Assembly (NCBI GenBank): GCA_017792405.1
Contig: CP051231.1
Span: forward strand, 3,542,062 to 3,606,061
Origin: Oceanicola sp.
GTDB taxonomy: Bacteria; Pseudomonadota; Alphaproteobacteria; Rhodobacterales; Rhodobacteraceae
Direction of reading: 5' to 3'
Length of the DNA stretch: 64,000 nt
Shown: positions 43,965-52,469 of the stretch, piece by piece
Numbering within the stretch: the stretch's first letter is position 1
Layout: every line of letters starts with the position of its first letter
Notes under the pieces: generated by a model
What the model saw: the letters and a program-made list of their open reading frames with translations, nothing else
What the model was told of the DNA's origin: nothing
Databases searched by the model: none
Position numbers and translations under genes: made by a program

Positions 43965-45311
43965 ATGAAGAAGTTCACGATGGCCGCGCTGGGCGGCACG
44001 CTGGCAGGGGTGCTGCTGAGCACCCAGATCGCCGGCCCGCTGATCGCGCAGGAGACCGACCGCAACGCCTCGATCTACGAGCAGCTCGATCTCTTCGGCG
44101 ACATCTTCGAGCGGATCCGCGCCCAGTATGTCGAGGAAGTGGACGAGAAAGAGCTGATCGAAGCGGCCATCAACGGCATGCTCACCTCGCTCGACCCGCA
44201 CTCCTCCTACCTCTCGCCCGATGATGCCGCCGACATGCGCGTGCAGACCCGCGGCGAATTCGGCGGCCTCGGCATCGAGGTGACGCAGGAAGAGGGCTTC
44301 GTGAAGGTCGTCTCCCCCATCGATGACACCCCCGCCGACGAGGCCGGGATCGAAGCCGGCGATTTCATCACCCATGTTGATGGCGAGTCGGTGCTCGGCC
44401 TCACGCTCGACGATGCGGTCGAGCTGATGCGCGGCCCGGTCGGCAGCGAGATCATCATCACCGTGGTTCGCGAGGGCGTCGATGAGCCCTTCGACGTGAC
44501 CATCGTGCGCGACACCATCAAGCTGACCGCCGTGCGCACCCGGACCGAGGGCGACTCGGTCGTGCTGCGGATCACCACCTTCAACGACCAGACCTTCCCC
44601 AACCTCGAAGAGGGCCTCGCCAAGGCGGTCGAAGAGGCCGGCGGCATGGATGCGATCAACGGTATCGTGCTCGACCTGCGCAACAACCCCGGCGGCCTGC
44701 TGACGCAGGCGATCAAGGTCTCCGACGCCTTCCTCGAGAAGGGCGAGATCGTGAGCACACGGGGCCGTCAGGCCGCCGATGGCGACCGTTACAACGCCAC
44801 GGCGGGCGACCTTGCCGAGGGCAAGCCGATCGTGCTGCTGATCAATGGCGGCTCCGCGTCGGCCTCCGAGATCGTCGCCGGTGCGCTTCAGGATCACCGC
44901 CGCGCCATCGTGGTGGGCACCAAGAGCTTCGGCAAGGGCTCGGTCCAGACCGTGATGCCGCTCAAGGGTGACGGCGCGATGCGCCTGACCACCGCGCGCT
45001 ACTACACGCCTTCGGGCCGCTCGATCCAGGCACTGGGCGTGTCGCCCGACATCGTCGTGCAGCAGCCCACGGTGAACCCCAACGCCGAGCCGGAGGAGGA
45101 TGAAGAGGCCTCCGCCGCCGCCCGCCGCCGCTCCGAAGCGGACCTGCGCGGCGCCATCAGCAACGACAGCCTGAGCGAAGACGAGATCCGCCAGATCGAA
45201 GAGGAACGCGCCGCCGCCGAAGCCGCCGCCGAACTCCGGGACGAGGACTACCAGCTCGCCTACGCCATCGACCTCCTGAAAGGCCTCCACGCCCTGGAGC
45301 CCGCCGAGTAA
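43965..45311 (+). CDS. ctpA: Carboxy-terminal processing protease CtpA (S41 family)
   Basis: Periplasmic tail-specific protease of 448 aa. An N-terminal signal/anchor (FTMAALGGTLAGVLLSTQIAG) is followed by the CTP N-terminal region SLDPHSSYLSP. The PDZ domain is at about 90-170 (GGLGIEVTQEEGFVKVVSPIDDTPA). The S41 core has DLRNNPGGLL, the catalytic Ser in GGSASASEIVAGALQDH and Lys in GTKSFGKGSVQ. The C-terminal tail is acidic and Ala/Glu-rich. ATG at 43965; another ATG lies four codons upstream. A terminator follows. Confidence 0.94.
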   Translation: MKKFTMAALGGTLAGVLLSTQIAGPLIAQETDRNASIYEQLDLFGDIFERIRAQYVEEVDEKELIEAAINGMLTSLDPHSSYLSPDDAADMRVQTRGEFGGLGIEVTQEEGFVKVVSPIDDTPADEAGIEAGDFITHVDGESVLGLTLDDAVELMRGPVGSEIIITVVREGVDEPFDVTIVRDTIKLTAVRTRTEGDSVVLRITTFNDQTFPNLEEGLAKAVEEAGGMDAINGIVLDLRNNPGGLLTQAIKVSDAFLEKGEIVSTRGRQAADGDRYNATAGDLAEGKPIVLLINGGSASASEIVAGALQDHRRAIVVGTKSFGKGSVQTVMPLKGDGAMRLTTARYYTPSGRSIQALGVSPDIVVQQPTVNPNAEPEEDEEASAAARRRSEADLRGAISNDSLSEDEIRQIEEERAAAEAAAELRDEDYQLAYAIDLLKGLHALEPAE

Positions 45312-45332
45312 GCAGCGGCTCTAGGTTATGAA

Positions 45333-45359
45333 AAGGGCGGCCTCCGGGCCGCCCTTTTT
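45333..45359 (+). terminator. Terminator of the gpmI-envC-ctpA operon
   Basis: AAGGGCGGCC-TCCG-GGCCGCCCTT followed by TTT, 21 bp after the ctpA stop. Confidence 0.88.
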
Positions 45360-45411
45360 CGTTCCCCGCCCGCGCCCCATTTCCGCCACAAGCGAAACTG
45401 ATGCTCGGCGC

Positions 45412-46068
45412 ATGTTTCACGAGTCCACTCCCGCCCGCACCGCCCTGTTGATTGACGGCGACAACATCAACGCCAAGCATGCCGAAGCAATCCTCGCCGA
45501 AGCGCCGGGCACCTCCGTAGCCCGGGTGTATGCCGACCCGACCCACAAGAAGGGTTGGGCCGCTCATCCCGGTCTCGAACTCCGGGCTGCGGACCAAGGC
45601 AAGAACGCCGCCGACATGTTGCTCGCCATCGACGCCATGGAACTCGCGCTCGCCGGCGGCGTCACCCGTCTGACCCTCGCCAGTTCCGATGCAGATTACC
45701 GCCCCCTCGCCCTGCGTCTGCGCGCCCTCGGCTGCACCGTCACCGGCTGCGGCACGTCCAAGACGCCCGAGAGCTTCCGCCAGGCCTGCACCCGCTTCGT
45801 GATGCTGGGCGTTCCGGTGCCTGACAGGCCCACTGAGCTGCCACCACCGGGCACGCCCGCCTTCAACGACCACCTTCACGCGCTGATCCGGAAGTCCGGG
45901 TCGGAGGGAATGCGCCTTGCCGACCTTGGAACCCACATGGTGAGGCACCACGCCGTCACCAAAGCCAAGCTGCCCCAAGGCGGCTGGCATCTTTACCTTG
46001 AGGCGCAGGGCAACCTCTTCAGGATCGACAACACCCATGGCCCCGCAAGGGTCCACGCCTGCGCCTGA
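45412..46068 (+). CDS. NYN-domain (LabA/DUF88) putative RNase with C-terminal LOTUS-like domain
   Basis: 218 aa, no signal peptide. The NYN PIN-like domain has LLIDGDNINAKHAEAIL, where Asp residues should bind metal, then NAADMLLAIDAMELAL and LASSDADYRPLALRLR with further acidic residues. The C-terminal 70 residues (FNDHLHALIRKSGSEGMRLADLGTHMVRHHA...GGWHLYLEAQGNLFRID) resemble an OST-HTH/LOTUS domain, a common RNA-binding partner of NYN domains. RNA substrate unknown. ATG at 45412. It stands alone between a terminator and an intergenic repeat. Confidence 0.82.
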   Translation: MFHESTPARTALLIDGDNINAKHAEAILAEAPGTSVARVYADPTHKKGWAAHPGLELRAADQGKNAADMLLAIDAMELALAGGVTRLTLASSDADYRPLALRLRALGCTVTGCGTSKTPESFRQACTRFVMLGVPVPDRPTELPPPGTPAFNDHLHALIRKSGSEGMRLADLGTHMVRHHAVTKAKLPQGGWHLYLEAQGNLFRIDNTHGPARVHACA

Positions 46069-46083
46069 CCCCACGCCATTCAC

Positions 46084-46133
46084 TTTCTTGCTCAAAATAT
46101 CTCCGGGGGTGCGGGGGCTGGCCCCCGCTCCCG
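46084..46133. repeat. Intergenic repeat, copy 2 (CTTGCTCAAAATATCTCC... with GC hairpin)
   Basis: CTTGCTCAAAATATCTCC runs into GCGGGGGC-TG-GCCCCCGC, parallel to the copy at 37695-37748. It lies between the NYN gene and rppH, 16 bp after the NYN stop, where it may end transcription. Sequence similarity is direct; the role is inferred. Confidence 0.65.
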
Positions 46134-46192
46134 CACCCTCCGCCCGCACGACCGCTATTGAATAACTACCCTGCCTCGCTCTAACTCCCGGC

Positions 46193-46684
46193 ATGGCACA
46201 TCCGGCAATCACCCCCGACTCACTTCCCTATCGCCCCTGCGTGGGCGTGATGCTTCTCAACGCTGCGGGCGAGGTCTTCGTCGGCCAGCGGATCGACAGC
46301 GAAACGCCCGCCTGGCAAATGCCGCAGGGCGGGCTCGACGAGGGGGAAGATCATCGCACCGCCGCCTTGCGGGAGCTGGAGGAAGAGACCGGCATTGCCG
46401 CGGGCCGTGTGGAGATCATCGCCGAAACCGCGGAGCCGGTGCGCTATGACTTGCCGCCGGAGCTGCTCGGCAAGGTCTGGAAGGGCAAGTATCGCGGGCA
46501 GGAACAGCATTGGGTGCTGATGCGTTTTCTCGGCGACGACAGCGAGGTGAACCTTGCCACCGAGCACCCGGAGTTCTCCGAGTGGTGCTGGCTTCCCGGC
46601 TCGGAGCTCGTTGCCAACATCGTGCCATTCAAACGGGCCGTCTACGAGGCCGTGGTGGCCGAATTCAGGGAGTATCTCGCATGA
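46193..46684 (+). CDS. rppH: RNA pyrophosphohydrolase (Nudix)
   Basis: Removes pyrophosphate from 5'-triphosphate RNA and triggers decay; may also act on dinucleoside polyphosphates. 163 aa. The protein opens [11 protein letters not shown]; the Nudix box [23 protein letters not shown] is intact with the REXXEE metal ligands. [21 protein letters not shown] and [10 protein letters not shown] are typical of RppH/IalA. ATG at 46193. The stop overlaps the next start by ATGA. Confidence 0.92.
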   Translation: MAHPAITPDSLPYRPCVGVMLLNAAGEVFVGQRIDSETPAWQMPQGGLDEGEDHRTAALRELEEETGIAAGRVEIIAETAEPVRYDLPPELLGKVWKGKYRGQEQHWVLMRFLGDDSEVNLATEHPEFSEWCWLPGSELVANIVPFKRAVYEAVVAEFREYLA

Positions 46685-47193
46685 AGCCCCTCGCCTCTCT
46701 CTCCGCCGCCGCCGTGGCGCTCACCGCTGCGCTGGCCCCCGCATTGCCCGCCAATGCGCTCTCCTGCCTGCGGCCGGACCCGGTGCAGCTTTACACTCAG
46801 GCGCGCGACAGCGAGGGGCGGTTCCGCATCGTCCACGGTACGCTGACCGCGCAGGAGACCATTCGCAAGCGCCGCCAGACAGGCAGCGACCGGCTCAACC
46901 CCAAGCCGGTGCATGTGAAGGCCCGCTTGCAGGGGATGCAGCTTGGCAAGGGCGGCTTTTCGACCCCGATCGACGCGGCCGTGACGGTGACGCTGGAGTG
47001 CTTTGCCTCATGGTGCGGCGGCTGGCCCGGATCGGATCAGATGCTGATGGCGGTCGAAGAAACCAAGGGCGGCGGGCTGACCGTGTTCTCCGATCCCTGC
47101 TCGTCCAAGATCTACCCAAAGCCCACCAGCGCCGAGCTGCGCCGGGTGCTGACCTGCCACAAAGGCGGGAGCTGTCCGACCGAGATGCGCTGA
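46681..47193 (+). CDS. Secreted protein of unknown function, coupled to rppH
   Basis: 170 aa. Signal peptide [26 protein letters not shown] is cleaved before LSCLRP. The mature protein holds six or so cysteines ([30 protein letters not shown]), suggesting disulfides. VRIVHG-like [11 protein letters not shown] and [21 protein letters not shown] suggest a small beta barrel. I recognise no family. ATG at 46681 overlaps the rppH stop, so it is translated with it. Confidence 0.75.
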   Translation: MKPLASLSAAAVALTAALAPALPANALSCLRPDPVQLYTQARDSEGRFRIVHGTLTAQETIRKRRQTGSDRLNPKPVHVKARLQGMQLGKGGFSTPIDAAVTVTLECFASWCGGWPGSDQMLMAVEETKGGGLTVFSDPCSSKIYPKPTSAELRRVLTCHKGGSCPTEMR

Positions 47194-47234
47194 TCGTGCT
47201 TTTCCGCACATCCCGGCTCGGCTAGACGGGATGC

Positions 47235-48083
47235 ATGGGACAGAAAGTCGATACCCGCGCCATCGGCCTCGACGTGGGGCTTTCCTTCATGAAATGGCTC
47301 ACCGGGGCCGAGAACCTGCATTACGGGCTGTGGGACGGGCTGGCCTGCACCGCCGAAAACCTTGGCGCGGCGCAGGCGGCCTATACCGACAAGCTGTTTT
47401 CCTACCTCCCCGAGGGGCCGCTGCGGATTCTCGACATCGGCGGTGGCGCCGGCGAGACGGCGCGCAAGCTGATCGCGCTTGGCCATGAGGTCGAGATCGT
47501 GGTGCCCTCGCCCTTCCTCGCCTCCCGCTGCCGCCAGAACGCGCCGGAAGCGCGGGTGCATCAGTGCTTCTTCGAGGAGTTCAGCGGCGCTGGCGGGTTT
47601 GACCTTTGCCTGTTTTCCGAGAGCTTTCAGTACATTCCGCATGAGCTGGCGCTGAAGGAGGCCTTTGGCCTGCTCAAGCCCAGCGGCCAGGTGCTGATCG
47701 CCGATTGCTTCCGCTCGGAGTATTACGAGGGGGTGAAGCGGAGCCAGACGGTTGGCGGCGGCCACCGCCTTGCGGCGATGCGGAAGACCGTTTCGGCGAT
47801 GGATCTGACGGTGGAAGCCGAGGAAGACATCACCGAGGCCGTCGCTCCCTCGATTGATCTCGAGCAGGGGCTGTTCAACGTGATCGGCCATGCGGTGAGC
47901 CGGGTGGACGAGGAGTTGAAGCTGAAGCGCCCCAAGACCCGCTGGACGCTGGCTTTTGCGATCAAGCGGATGGTGAGCGAGCGGCGGCTCTTCCGGCTGA
48001 ACGAGCGATTGAACGAGGAGAAGCGGACAGCGGAGGCGTTTTGCCACTTCAACCGCTACATGATCTTGCGCTTGTCGCGCTGA
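47235..48083 (+). CDS. Class I SAM-dependent methyltransferase
   Basis: 282 aa, cytoplasmic. The SAM-binding motif I is ILDIGGGAGETARKL near residue 63-78, with post-motif I EVEIVVPS. Motif II is FDLCLFSESFQYIP and motif III LKPSGQVLIADCF. The N-terminal HYGLWDGLACTAENLGAAQAAYTDKL resembles the small-molecule methyltransferases of the gamma-tocopherol/cyclopropane group. The substrate is unknown. ATG at 47235. The stop codon TGA forms part of the left edge of a 139-bp inverted-repeat element. Confidence 0.83.
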   Translation: MGQKVDTRAIGLDVGLSFMKWLTGAENLHYGLWDGLACTAENLGAAQAAYTDKLFSYLPEGPLRILDIGGGAGETARKLIALGHEVEIVVPSPFLASRCRQNAPEARVHQCFFEEFSGAGGFDLCLFSESFQYIPHELALKEAFGLLKPSGQVLIADCFRSEYYEGVKRSQTVGGGHRLAAMRKTVSAMDLTVEAEEDITEAVAPSIDLEQGLFNVIGHAVSRVDEELKLKRPKTRWTLAFAIKRMVSERRLFRLNERLNEEKRTAEAFCHFNRYMILRLSR

Positions 48084-48222
48084 GCCGTGCAGCGCCGTCC
48101 CGCCCCCCGGGGCGGCGCTTCTGTGAGGGTCGCGCCTCCGTCGAGGGGAAGATGACCGCGGCACCATAAAGTGCCACAAACGGCCGTTGCTTGCGCCACC
48201 CCGCGGGACGGCGCTGCACGGC
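48084..48222. mobile_element. 139-bp inverted-repeat element (MITE-like), copy A
   Basis: Ends are perfect inverted repeats: GCCGTGCAGCGCCGTCCCGC at 48084-48103 and its complement at 48203-48222, extending 2 bp further to 22 bp. Internal blocks are a hairpin GCGCCGTCCCG...CGGGGCGGCGC and a core AAGATGACCGCGGCACC / ATAAAGTGCCA. Copy B at 56036-56174 has the same length and layout with different spacers. No coding sequence inside. Inserted exactly between the methyltransferase stop and the phytanoyl-dioxygenase gene. Confidence 0.75.
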
Positions 48223-48229
48223 TCTCCCC

Positions 48230-49126
48230 TCACATCACCGCAAAAGCGCTCTTCTGCCCCGCCGTGGCCTGGGTCTTGAATATCGAGGTGTTGTCCGGCG
48301 CAGGCGGCAGGGGCATCCGCACCGGCACGCTCTCCAGTCGTGGCTCCAGCACCGGCGCGCCCGTCACCACGCGGCCCTGAATGTCCTCCCAGAACTTCCT
48401 CTGGCCGAGGCTGTGGATGTAGCTCGATGCCCCGAGGATCGGCCAGGCATCGGCCCTTGCCAGCTCGTAGAACAGGATCAGCCGGTTCCGGTCGCTCATG
48501 TTGGGCGCGGAGCCGTGCAGCGTGCGCACGTGATGCACGGTCATGCTGCCCGCCTTGCCGGTGAGCGTGACCGCCTTGTCCATCTCGAACGCAGGATCCT
48601 CGGGCGAGACCGCCCCAGCAAAGACGCCGTTCACATGATGGCTCAGCACCGGCCCCTTGTGCGAGCCGGGGATCACCATCAGCGGGCCGTTGGCCTCATC
48701 GACATCGGCCAGCATCAGCCCGAAGGCGAGCAGGTCGTCATTGGTGTGCGGGTAGAAGGCCCAATCCTGATGCCACTCCACCGCCGCGCCGCCGCCGGGT
48801 GCCTTGGTGTTGAGCTTGGAGGTGTTGATGATCGTGTCTGGCCCGAGCAGATCGTTCAGCACCTCGGTCACCCGGCTCTTGGTCAGGATCTCCCAGTAAT
48901 AGGGGTTCTGCAGGTGCGGCAGCTTGATCCGGGTGAGGCGCGGAGTCTCTGCCGTATGGCCCTTGTCGAGATCATAGCGGGCATCGCTCTCGGTCAGCTC
49001 GCGGGAGGCCTCGATCATCTCGGCGGTGATCTCCTGCAGCTTCGCCAGCTGATCCGGGTCCACCACATCCTCGACCATCAGGTAGCCGTTCTCCTCGTAG
49101 AACTCTTTCTGCTCTTTCGTCAGCAT
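48230..49126 (-). CDS. Phytanoyl-CoA dioxygenase-family protein
   Basis: Fe(II)/2-oxoglutarate oxygenase of 298 aa. The metal triad is in WHQDWAFYPH (His and Asp) and VHHVRTLHGSAPNMSDRNR (distal His, then Arg for 2-oxoglutarate). The N-terminus LTKEQKEFYEENGYLMVEDVV is the standard PhyH opening. ATG at 49126 has GGGAGG upstream; the frame is open 18 codons more. It faces a LacI-type repressor gene with two palindromic operators in the 110-bp gap, so its expression is probably induced by a small metabolite. The substrate is unknown and not obviously phytanoyl-CoA. Confidence 0.87.
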   Translation of the reverse strand: MLTKEQKEFYEENGYLMVEDVVDPDQLAKLQEITAEMIEASRELTESDARYDLDKGHTAETPRLTRIKLPHLQNPYYWEILTKSRVTEVLNDLLGPDTIINTSKLNTKAPGGGAAVEWHQDWAFYPHTNDDLLAFGLMLADVDEANGPLMVIPGSHKGPVLSHHVNGVFAGAVSPEDPAFEMDKAVTLTGKAGSMTVHHVRTLHGSAPNMSDRNRLILFYELARADAWPILGASSYIHSLGQRKFWEDIQGRVVTGAPVLEPRLESVPVRMPLPPAPDNTSIFKTQATAGQKSAFAVM

Positions 49127-49164
49127 CGCGCGTTTCCTCCCGTCAGCGACTCGATCCCTTGGCG

Positions 49165-49180
49165 ATGGTATCGATACCAT
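49165..49180. promoter_or_regulatory. LacI-family operator O1 (perfect palindrome)
   Basis: ATGGTATC-GATACCAT, perfect 16-bp symmetry with a central CG as in LacI-family operators. It lies 38 bp upstream of the phyH-type ATG and 56 bp upstream of the lacI ATG. Confidence 0.75.
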
Positions 49181-49188
49181 ACCTTGCG

Positions 49189-49202
49189 TGGTACCGATAC
49201 CA
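49189..49202. promoter_or_regulatory. LacI-family operator O2 (one-mismatch copy)
   Basis: TGGTACCGATACCA repeats the core of O1 with one asymmetric base. Its centre is 23 bp from that of O1, about two helical turns. The close placement would allow two dimers to sit side by side. Confidence 0.7.
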
Positions 49203-49236
49203 TCGCTATCCCGAAACCGTCAACAGCGGAGTGCCG

Positions 49237-50253
49237 ATGCAAAAGAAATGGGTCACCATGGGCGATGTGGCGCGCGCGGCGGGGGTGGGCAAGATCACCG
49301 TCAGCCGGGCGCTCTCGACGCCTGAAAAGGTCTCGCCCGCGACCCGCGAGAAGGTTGCCGCCGCCGTGGCGGAGCTGGGCTACGTGCGCGATGACACGGC
49401 GGGCGCGCTCTCGTCGCAGCGCAGCCGGGTGGTGGGGGCACTTGTCTCCAGCCTCGATCAGCCGACCTTCGCCTCCACCATTCGCGGCCTCTCCGAGGGG
49501 CTGGCGGAGGGCGGGCTGCAGCTGCTGCTGGGCACCACCCAATACGAACCGGAGACCGAGGCCGAGCTTGTCTCCGCCCTCATGGGCCGCCGCCCCGATG
49601 CGCTGATTCTCACCAGCTCCGAGCACACGCCTGAAACCCGGGCCCTGCTCACCCGCGCGGGCCTGCCGGTGCTGGAGCTGTGGGAGCTGCCTGAAAGCCC
49701 GATCTACGCCGCCGTGGGCTTCTCCAACCGCGCCGCCGCACATGCCGTGACCGCGCATCTGGCAGAGACAGGCCGCCGCGCCATCGCCTTTCTCACCACC
49801 GACCGCCCGCATGACACCCGCGCCCACATGCGCGCCGAGGGCTACACGGAGGCGCTGGCCGATCTATTGCCCGACAACGCCCCCCGCATCCTGCGCCTGC
49901 CCCCCCGCGCCGAGGCGACCGGGCCGGAGTATGGCGCCGAAGGGCTGGCGCAGGTCATGGAGCGCTGGCCCGATACCGATGCCGTGGTCTGCGTCTCCGA
50001 CGCGCTGGCCATCGGCGCATTTTGCGAGGCCGGGCGGCGGGGCATCGCGGTGCCGGGGCGGCTCGCCATCACCGGCTTTGGCGATGTGCCGGAGGTCGGC
50101 GCCTCGGCGCTCGGCCTCACCACCGTGCGGATCGACGGCCACGCCATCGGGCGAAAGGCCGCCGCCCTGACCCTCGCCGCCACCGCAGGCGAGGCGCTGG
50201 AAGAGACCCGCATCGACATGGGCTTCACCCTCGCCCAGCGGGCCAGCAGTTAG
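49237..50253 (+). CDS. LacI-family transcriptional regulator
   Basis: 338 aa. The N-terminal helix-turn-helix is MGDVARAAGVGKITVSRALSTPEKVSP, followed by the hinge helix (GALSSQRSRVVGALV). The periplasmic-binding-protein-like ligand domain ends with VCVSDALAIGAFCEAGRRGIAVPGRLAITGFGD and TTVRIDGHAIGRKA. The sequence is close in style to GntR-type members of the LacI family that sense sugar acids, but the ligand cannot be read. ATG at 49237 with GGAG 8 bases away. It probably represses itself and the divergent dioxygenase through O1 and O2. Stops 3 bp from the SGNH gene end. Confidence 0.9.
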   Translation: MQKKWVTMGDVARAAGVGKITVSRALSTPEKVSPATREKVAAAVAELGYVRDDTAGALSSQRSRVVGALVSSLDQPTFASTIRGLSEGLAEGGLQLLLGTTQYEPETEAELVSALMGRRPDALILTSSEHTPETRALLTRAGLPVLELWELPESPIYAAVGFSNRAAAHAVTAHLAETGRRAIAFLTTDRPHDTRAHMRAEGYTEALADLLPDNAPRILRLPPRAEATGPEYGAEGLAQVMERWPDTDAVVCVSDALAIGAFCEAGRRGIAVPGRLAITGFGDVPEVGASALGLTTVRIDGHAIGRKAAALTLAATAGEALEETRIDMGFTLAQRASS

Positions 50254-50256
50254 GCT

Positions 50257-50892
50257 CTAACCCGCGCTCAAATGCGCCGCCAGCGCCCGGCCCAGCGCCA
50301 CGTGATCCTCCGCCGCGATGTGGATGCCATCCACCGGGCTGACCGAAATCACCGACCCGGCATCAAAAAACCCGATCCCCCGCACCTCGGCCAGCGCCCT
50401 CAGCGCCGGGGCCAGCCCCGCCCCCTGCGCCCCCGCCCCGGCAAACTCGGCGCGGAACAGCCCGGCCTCGATCGGCGCAGGCGGGGCGACGAGGGTGATC
50501 TGCATGTCCGGCGAGCGCGGCGCCTCCTCGGCACTGGCGGCAATGTCTAAGAGCCCGGCGATCCCCGCCGCGATCTTCTCTGCCGTGGGAGCAAACCGCG
50601 CCTTGAAGTCATTGGTGCCAAGCATGAGCACCATCCTGTCCAGAGGGGCATGACCCCGCAGCGCCATCCGCAGCGCGGGCTGGGCGTTCATGAAGGCGCC
50701 CATCAGCGGGTCATCATGCTGGGTCGTCCGCCCCGGCAGCCCCTCCTCGACCAGTTCCACATCGCCCAGCGCTTCGGCCATCACGCAGGGCCAGCGCACG
50801 TCGCGGCCAAAGCGCTGCCCCGGCCCGCGCGCCTCCATCGGGGGCGTGCCGTAGGTGTTGCTGTCTCCAAAACAGAGAATCCTTTGTGCCAC
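50257..50892 (-). CDS. SGNH/GDSL-family hydrolase
   Basis: 211 aa, no signal peptide. Block I is RILCFGDSNTYGTPP with the catalytic Ser, block II has the Gly of EEGLPGRTT, block III LMLGTNDFKARF with the Asn, and block V DGIHIAAEDHVALG with Asp and His. It resembles the intracellular arylesterase/acetyl-xylan-esterase-like SGNH group rather than TesA. ATG at 50892. Convergent with lacI (3-bp gap) and divergent from the FAD oxidoreductase. Substrate unknown, perhaps an acylated sugar given the LacI neighbour. Confidence 0.87.
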   Translation of the reverse strand: MAQRILCFGDSNTYGTPPMEARGPGQRFGRDVRWPCVMAEALGDVELVEEGLPGRTTQHDDPLMGAFMNAQPALRMALRGHAPLDRMVLMLGTNDFKARFAPTAEKIAAGIAGLLDIAASAEEAPRSPDMQITLVAPPAPIEAGLFRAEFAGAGAQGAGLAPALRALAEVRGIGFFDAGSVISVSPVDGIHIAAEDHVALGRALAAHLSAG

Positions 50893-50981
50893 GGTTTCCT
50901 CCTCGCTTTGCCGCCTGAGCAGATTTCCCGTTTTCCGGGGCAGCGTCCATTGGCAGGATGCGGCAAAAGCGAGGGCGTGTG

Positions 50982-52469
50982 ATGGGCAAGTTGGGCCGCA
51001 GGGCCGTGGTATTTGGCGCAGGGGCCGCCGCAGGGGTGGCGGGCGCGAAGTGGCTGAAGAGCGATGTGCCGGTGCTGGCAGGCACCCGCTCGATCGCGCC
51101 CGAAGGGCGGGTGAACACCCTCAATGACGCCTCCGGCCTCAGCGAAACCCCGGTCGCCAAGCACGTGATCCTCACCGACGATCCGGGCGAGCAACTGGTA
51201 GCCGCCCTCCGGGCCGAGCTGAAGGAGGCGCAGGCCGAGGGCCGCCCGGTGAACCTTGGCGCGGCGCGGCACTCGATGGGCGGGCAGGCGATTCCGCGCG
51301 AGGGCACGGCGATCAGCTACCGCAATCCCTTCGTAGAGCTCGACACGGCGGCCAGCACCTACCGCGCCCATGCCGGTGCCCGCTGGTACGAGGTGATCGC
51401 CGCGCTCGACCCGCAGGGCTTTGGCCCCGCAGTCATGCAATCCAACTCAGATTTCGGCCTTGCCGCCACCTTCTCGGTCAACGCCCACGGCTGGCCGGTG
51501 CCCTACGGCCCGATGGGTTCTACCGTGCGCGAGATGCAGATGGTGCTGCCCGATGGCGAGCTGGTCACGGCGAGCCGGACGGAGAACGCCGAGCTTTTCG
51601 CCATGGCGATGGGCGGCTACGGGCTCGTCGGCCTCATCACCGAGATGGTGGTGGATATGGTGCCCAACCAGCGGCTCGTGCCCACCTTTCGGCGGATGGA
51701 GGCCGAGGCCTTCGCCCCCGCCTTCCGCACCGCGGTCGACACGCCCGATATCCCCATGGCCTATGGCCGCCTCAACGTGGGCCGCGCCGAGTTCCTTTCC
51801 GAGGCGCTGCTCATCACCTACGCACAGGACCCCGAGAGCACCGAGATCCCGCCCGCCGAATATGCCTCCGGCTTCACTTCCAAGGCCGCCGCACGGCTCT
51901 ACCGCTGGCAGCTTGGCAACGAGCGGATGAAGCGCTTTCGCTGGTGGACCGAGGCCAGCTTTGCCCCGATGCTCGCAGGCCCCGCCAACCGCAACGCGCT
52001 GATGAACGAGCCGGTCGTCACGCTGGACGATGGCGATGAGGCCCGCACCGATATTCTGCACGAGTATTTTGTGCCCTTCGACCGCTTCTCCGATTTCCTG
52101 CAAGTCTGCCGCGATGTGATCCCGGCCAGCTATCAGGAGTTCCTGAACGTCACCCTGCGGTTCGTGGATACAGACGAAACCAGCTGGCTCTCTTACGCCC
52201 GCGTGCCCCGCATCGCCGCCGTGATGAGCTTCAGCCAAGAGATGACCGCGCGGGGCGAGGCCGATATGGCCCGCATGACCCGCAGCCTGATCGAAGGCAT
52301 CAACGCCATAGGCGGCGCCTATTACCTGCCCTACCGGCCCCACGCCACGCTCGACCAGCTTGCGGTGGCCTATCCGAGGGCGCAGGAATTTGCCGCCCGC
52401 AAACGCGAGATCGACCCGGGGCTGCTGCTCCGGAACAACCTTTGGGACAGTTACCTGGGCCTCATATGA
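50982..52469 (+). CDS. FAD-binding (PCMH-type) oxidoreductase
   Basis: 495 aa. An N-terminal signal-like segment (RRAVVFGAGAAAGVAGA) suggests membrane insertion or export. The FAD domain has VNLGAARHSMGGQAIP and LAATFSVNAHGWPVPYG, where the His in ARHS is a candidate for covalent FAD attachment, then GSTVREMQMVLPDGELVTAS. The C-terminal part is a substrate domain of the alditol oxidase/berberine-like type. ATG at 50982. The stop overlaps the next gene by ATGA, and the following two genes are linked alike, so it belongs to a four-gene unit. Substrate unknown. Confidence 0.85.
   Translation: MGKLGRRAVVFGAGAAAGVAGAKWLKSDVPVLAGTRSIAPEGRVNTLNDASGLSETPVAKHVILTDDPGEQLVAALRAELKEAQAEGRPVNLGAARHSMGGQAIPREGTAISYRNPFVELDTAASTYRAHAGARWYEVIAALDPQGFGPAVMQSNSDFGLAATFSVNAHGWPVPYGPMGSTVREMQMVLPDGELVTASRTENAELFAMAMGGYGLVGLITEMVVDMVPNQRLVPTFRRMEAEAFAPAFRTAVDTPDIPMAYGRLNVGRAEFLSEALLITYAQDPESTEIPPAEYASGFTSKAAARLYRWQLGNERMKRFRWWTEASFAPMLAGPANRNALMNEPVVTLDDGDEARTDILHEYFVPFDRFSDFLQVCRDVIPASYQEFLNVTLRFVDTDETSWLSYARVPRIAAVMSFSQEMTARGEADMARMTRSLIEGINAIGGAYYLPYRPHATLDQLAVAYPRAQEFAARKREIDPGLLLRNNLWDSYLGLI

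Noticed and set aside
48084..48222. The inverted-repeat element as an insertion sequence
   Set aside because: At 139 bp it has no coding capacity, and no transposase gene is present in the window; called MITE-like instead.
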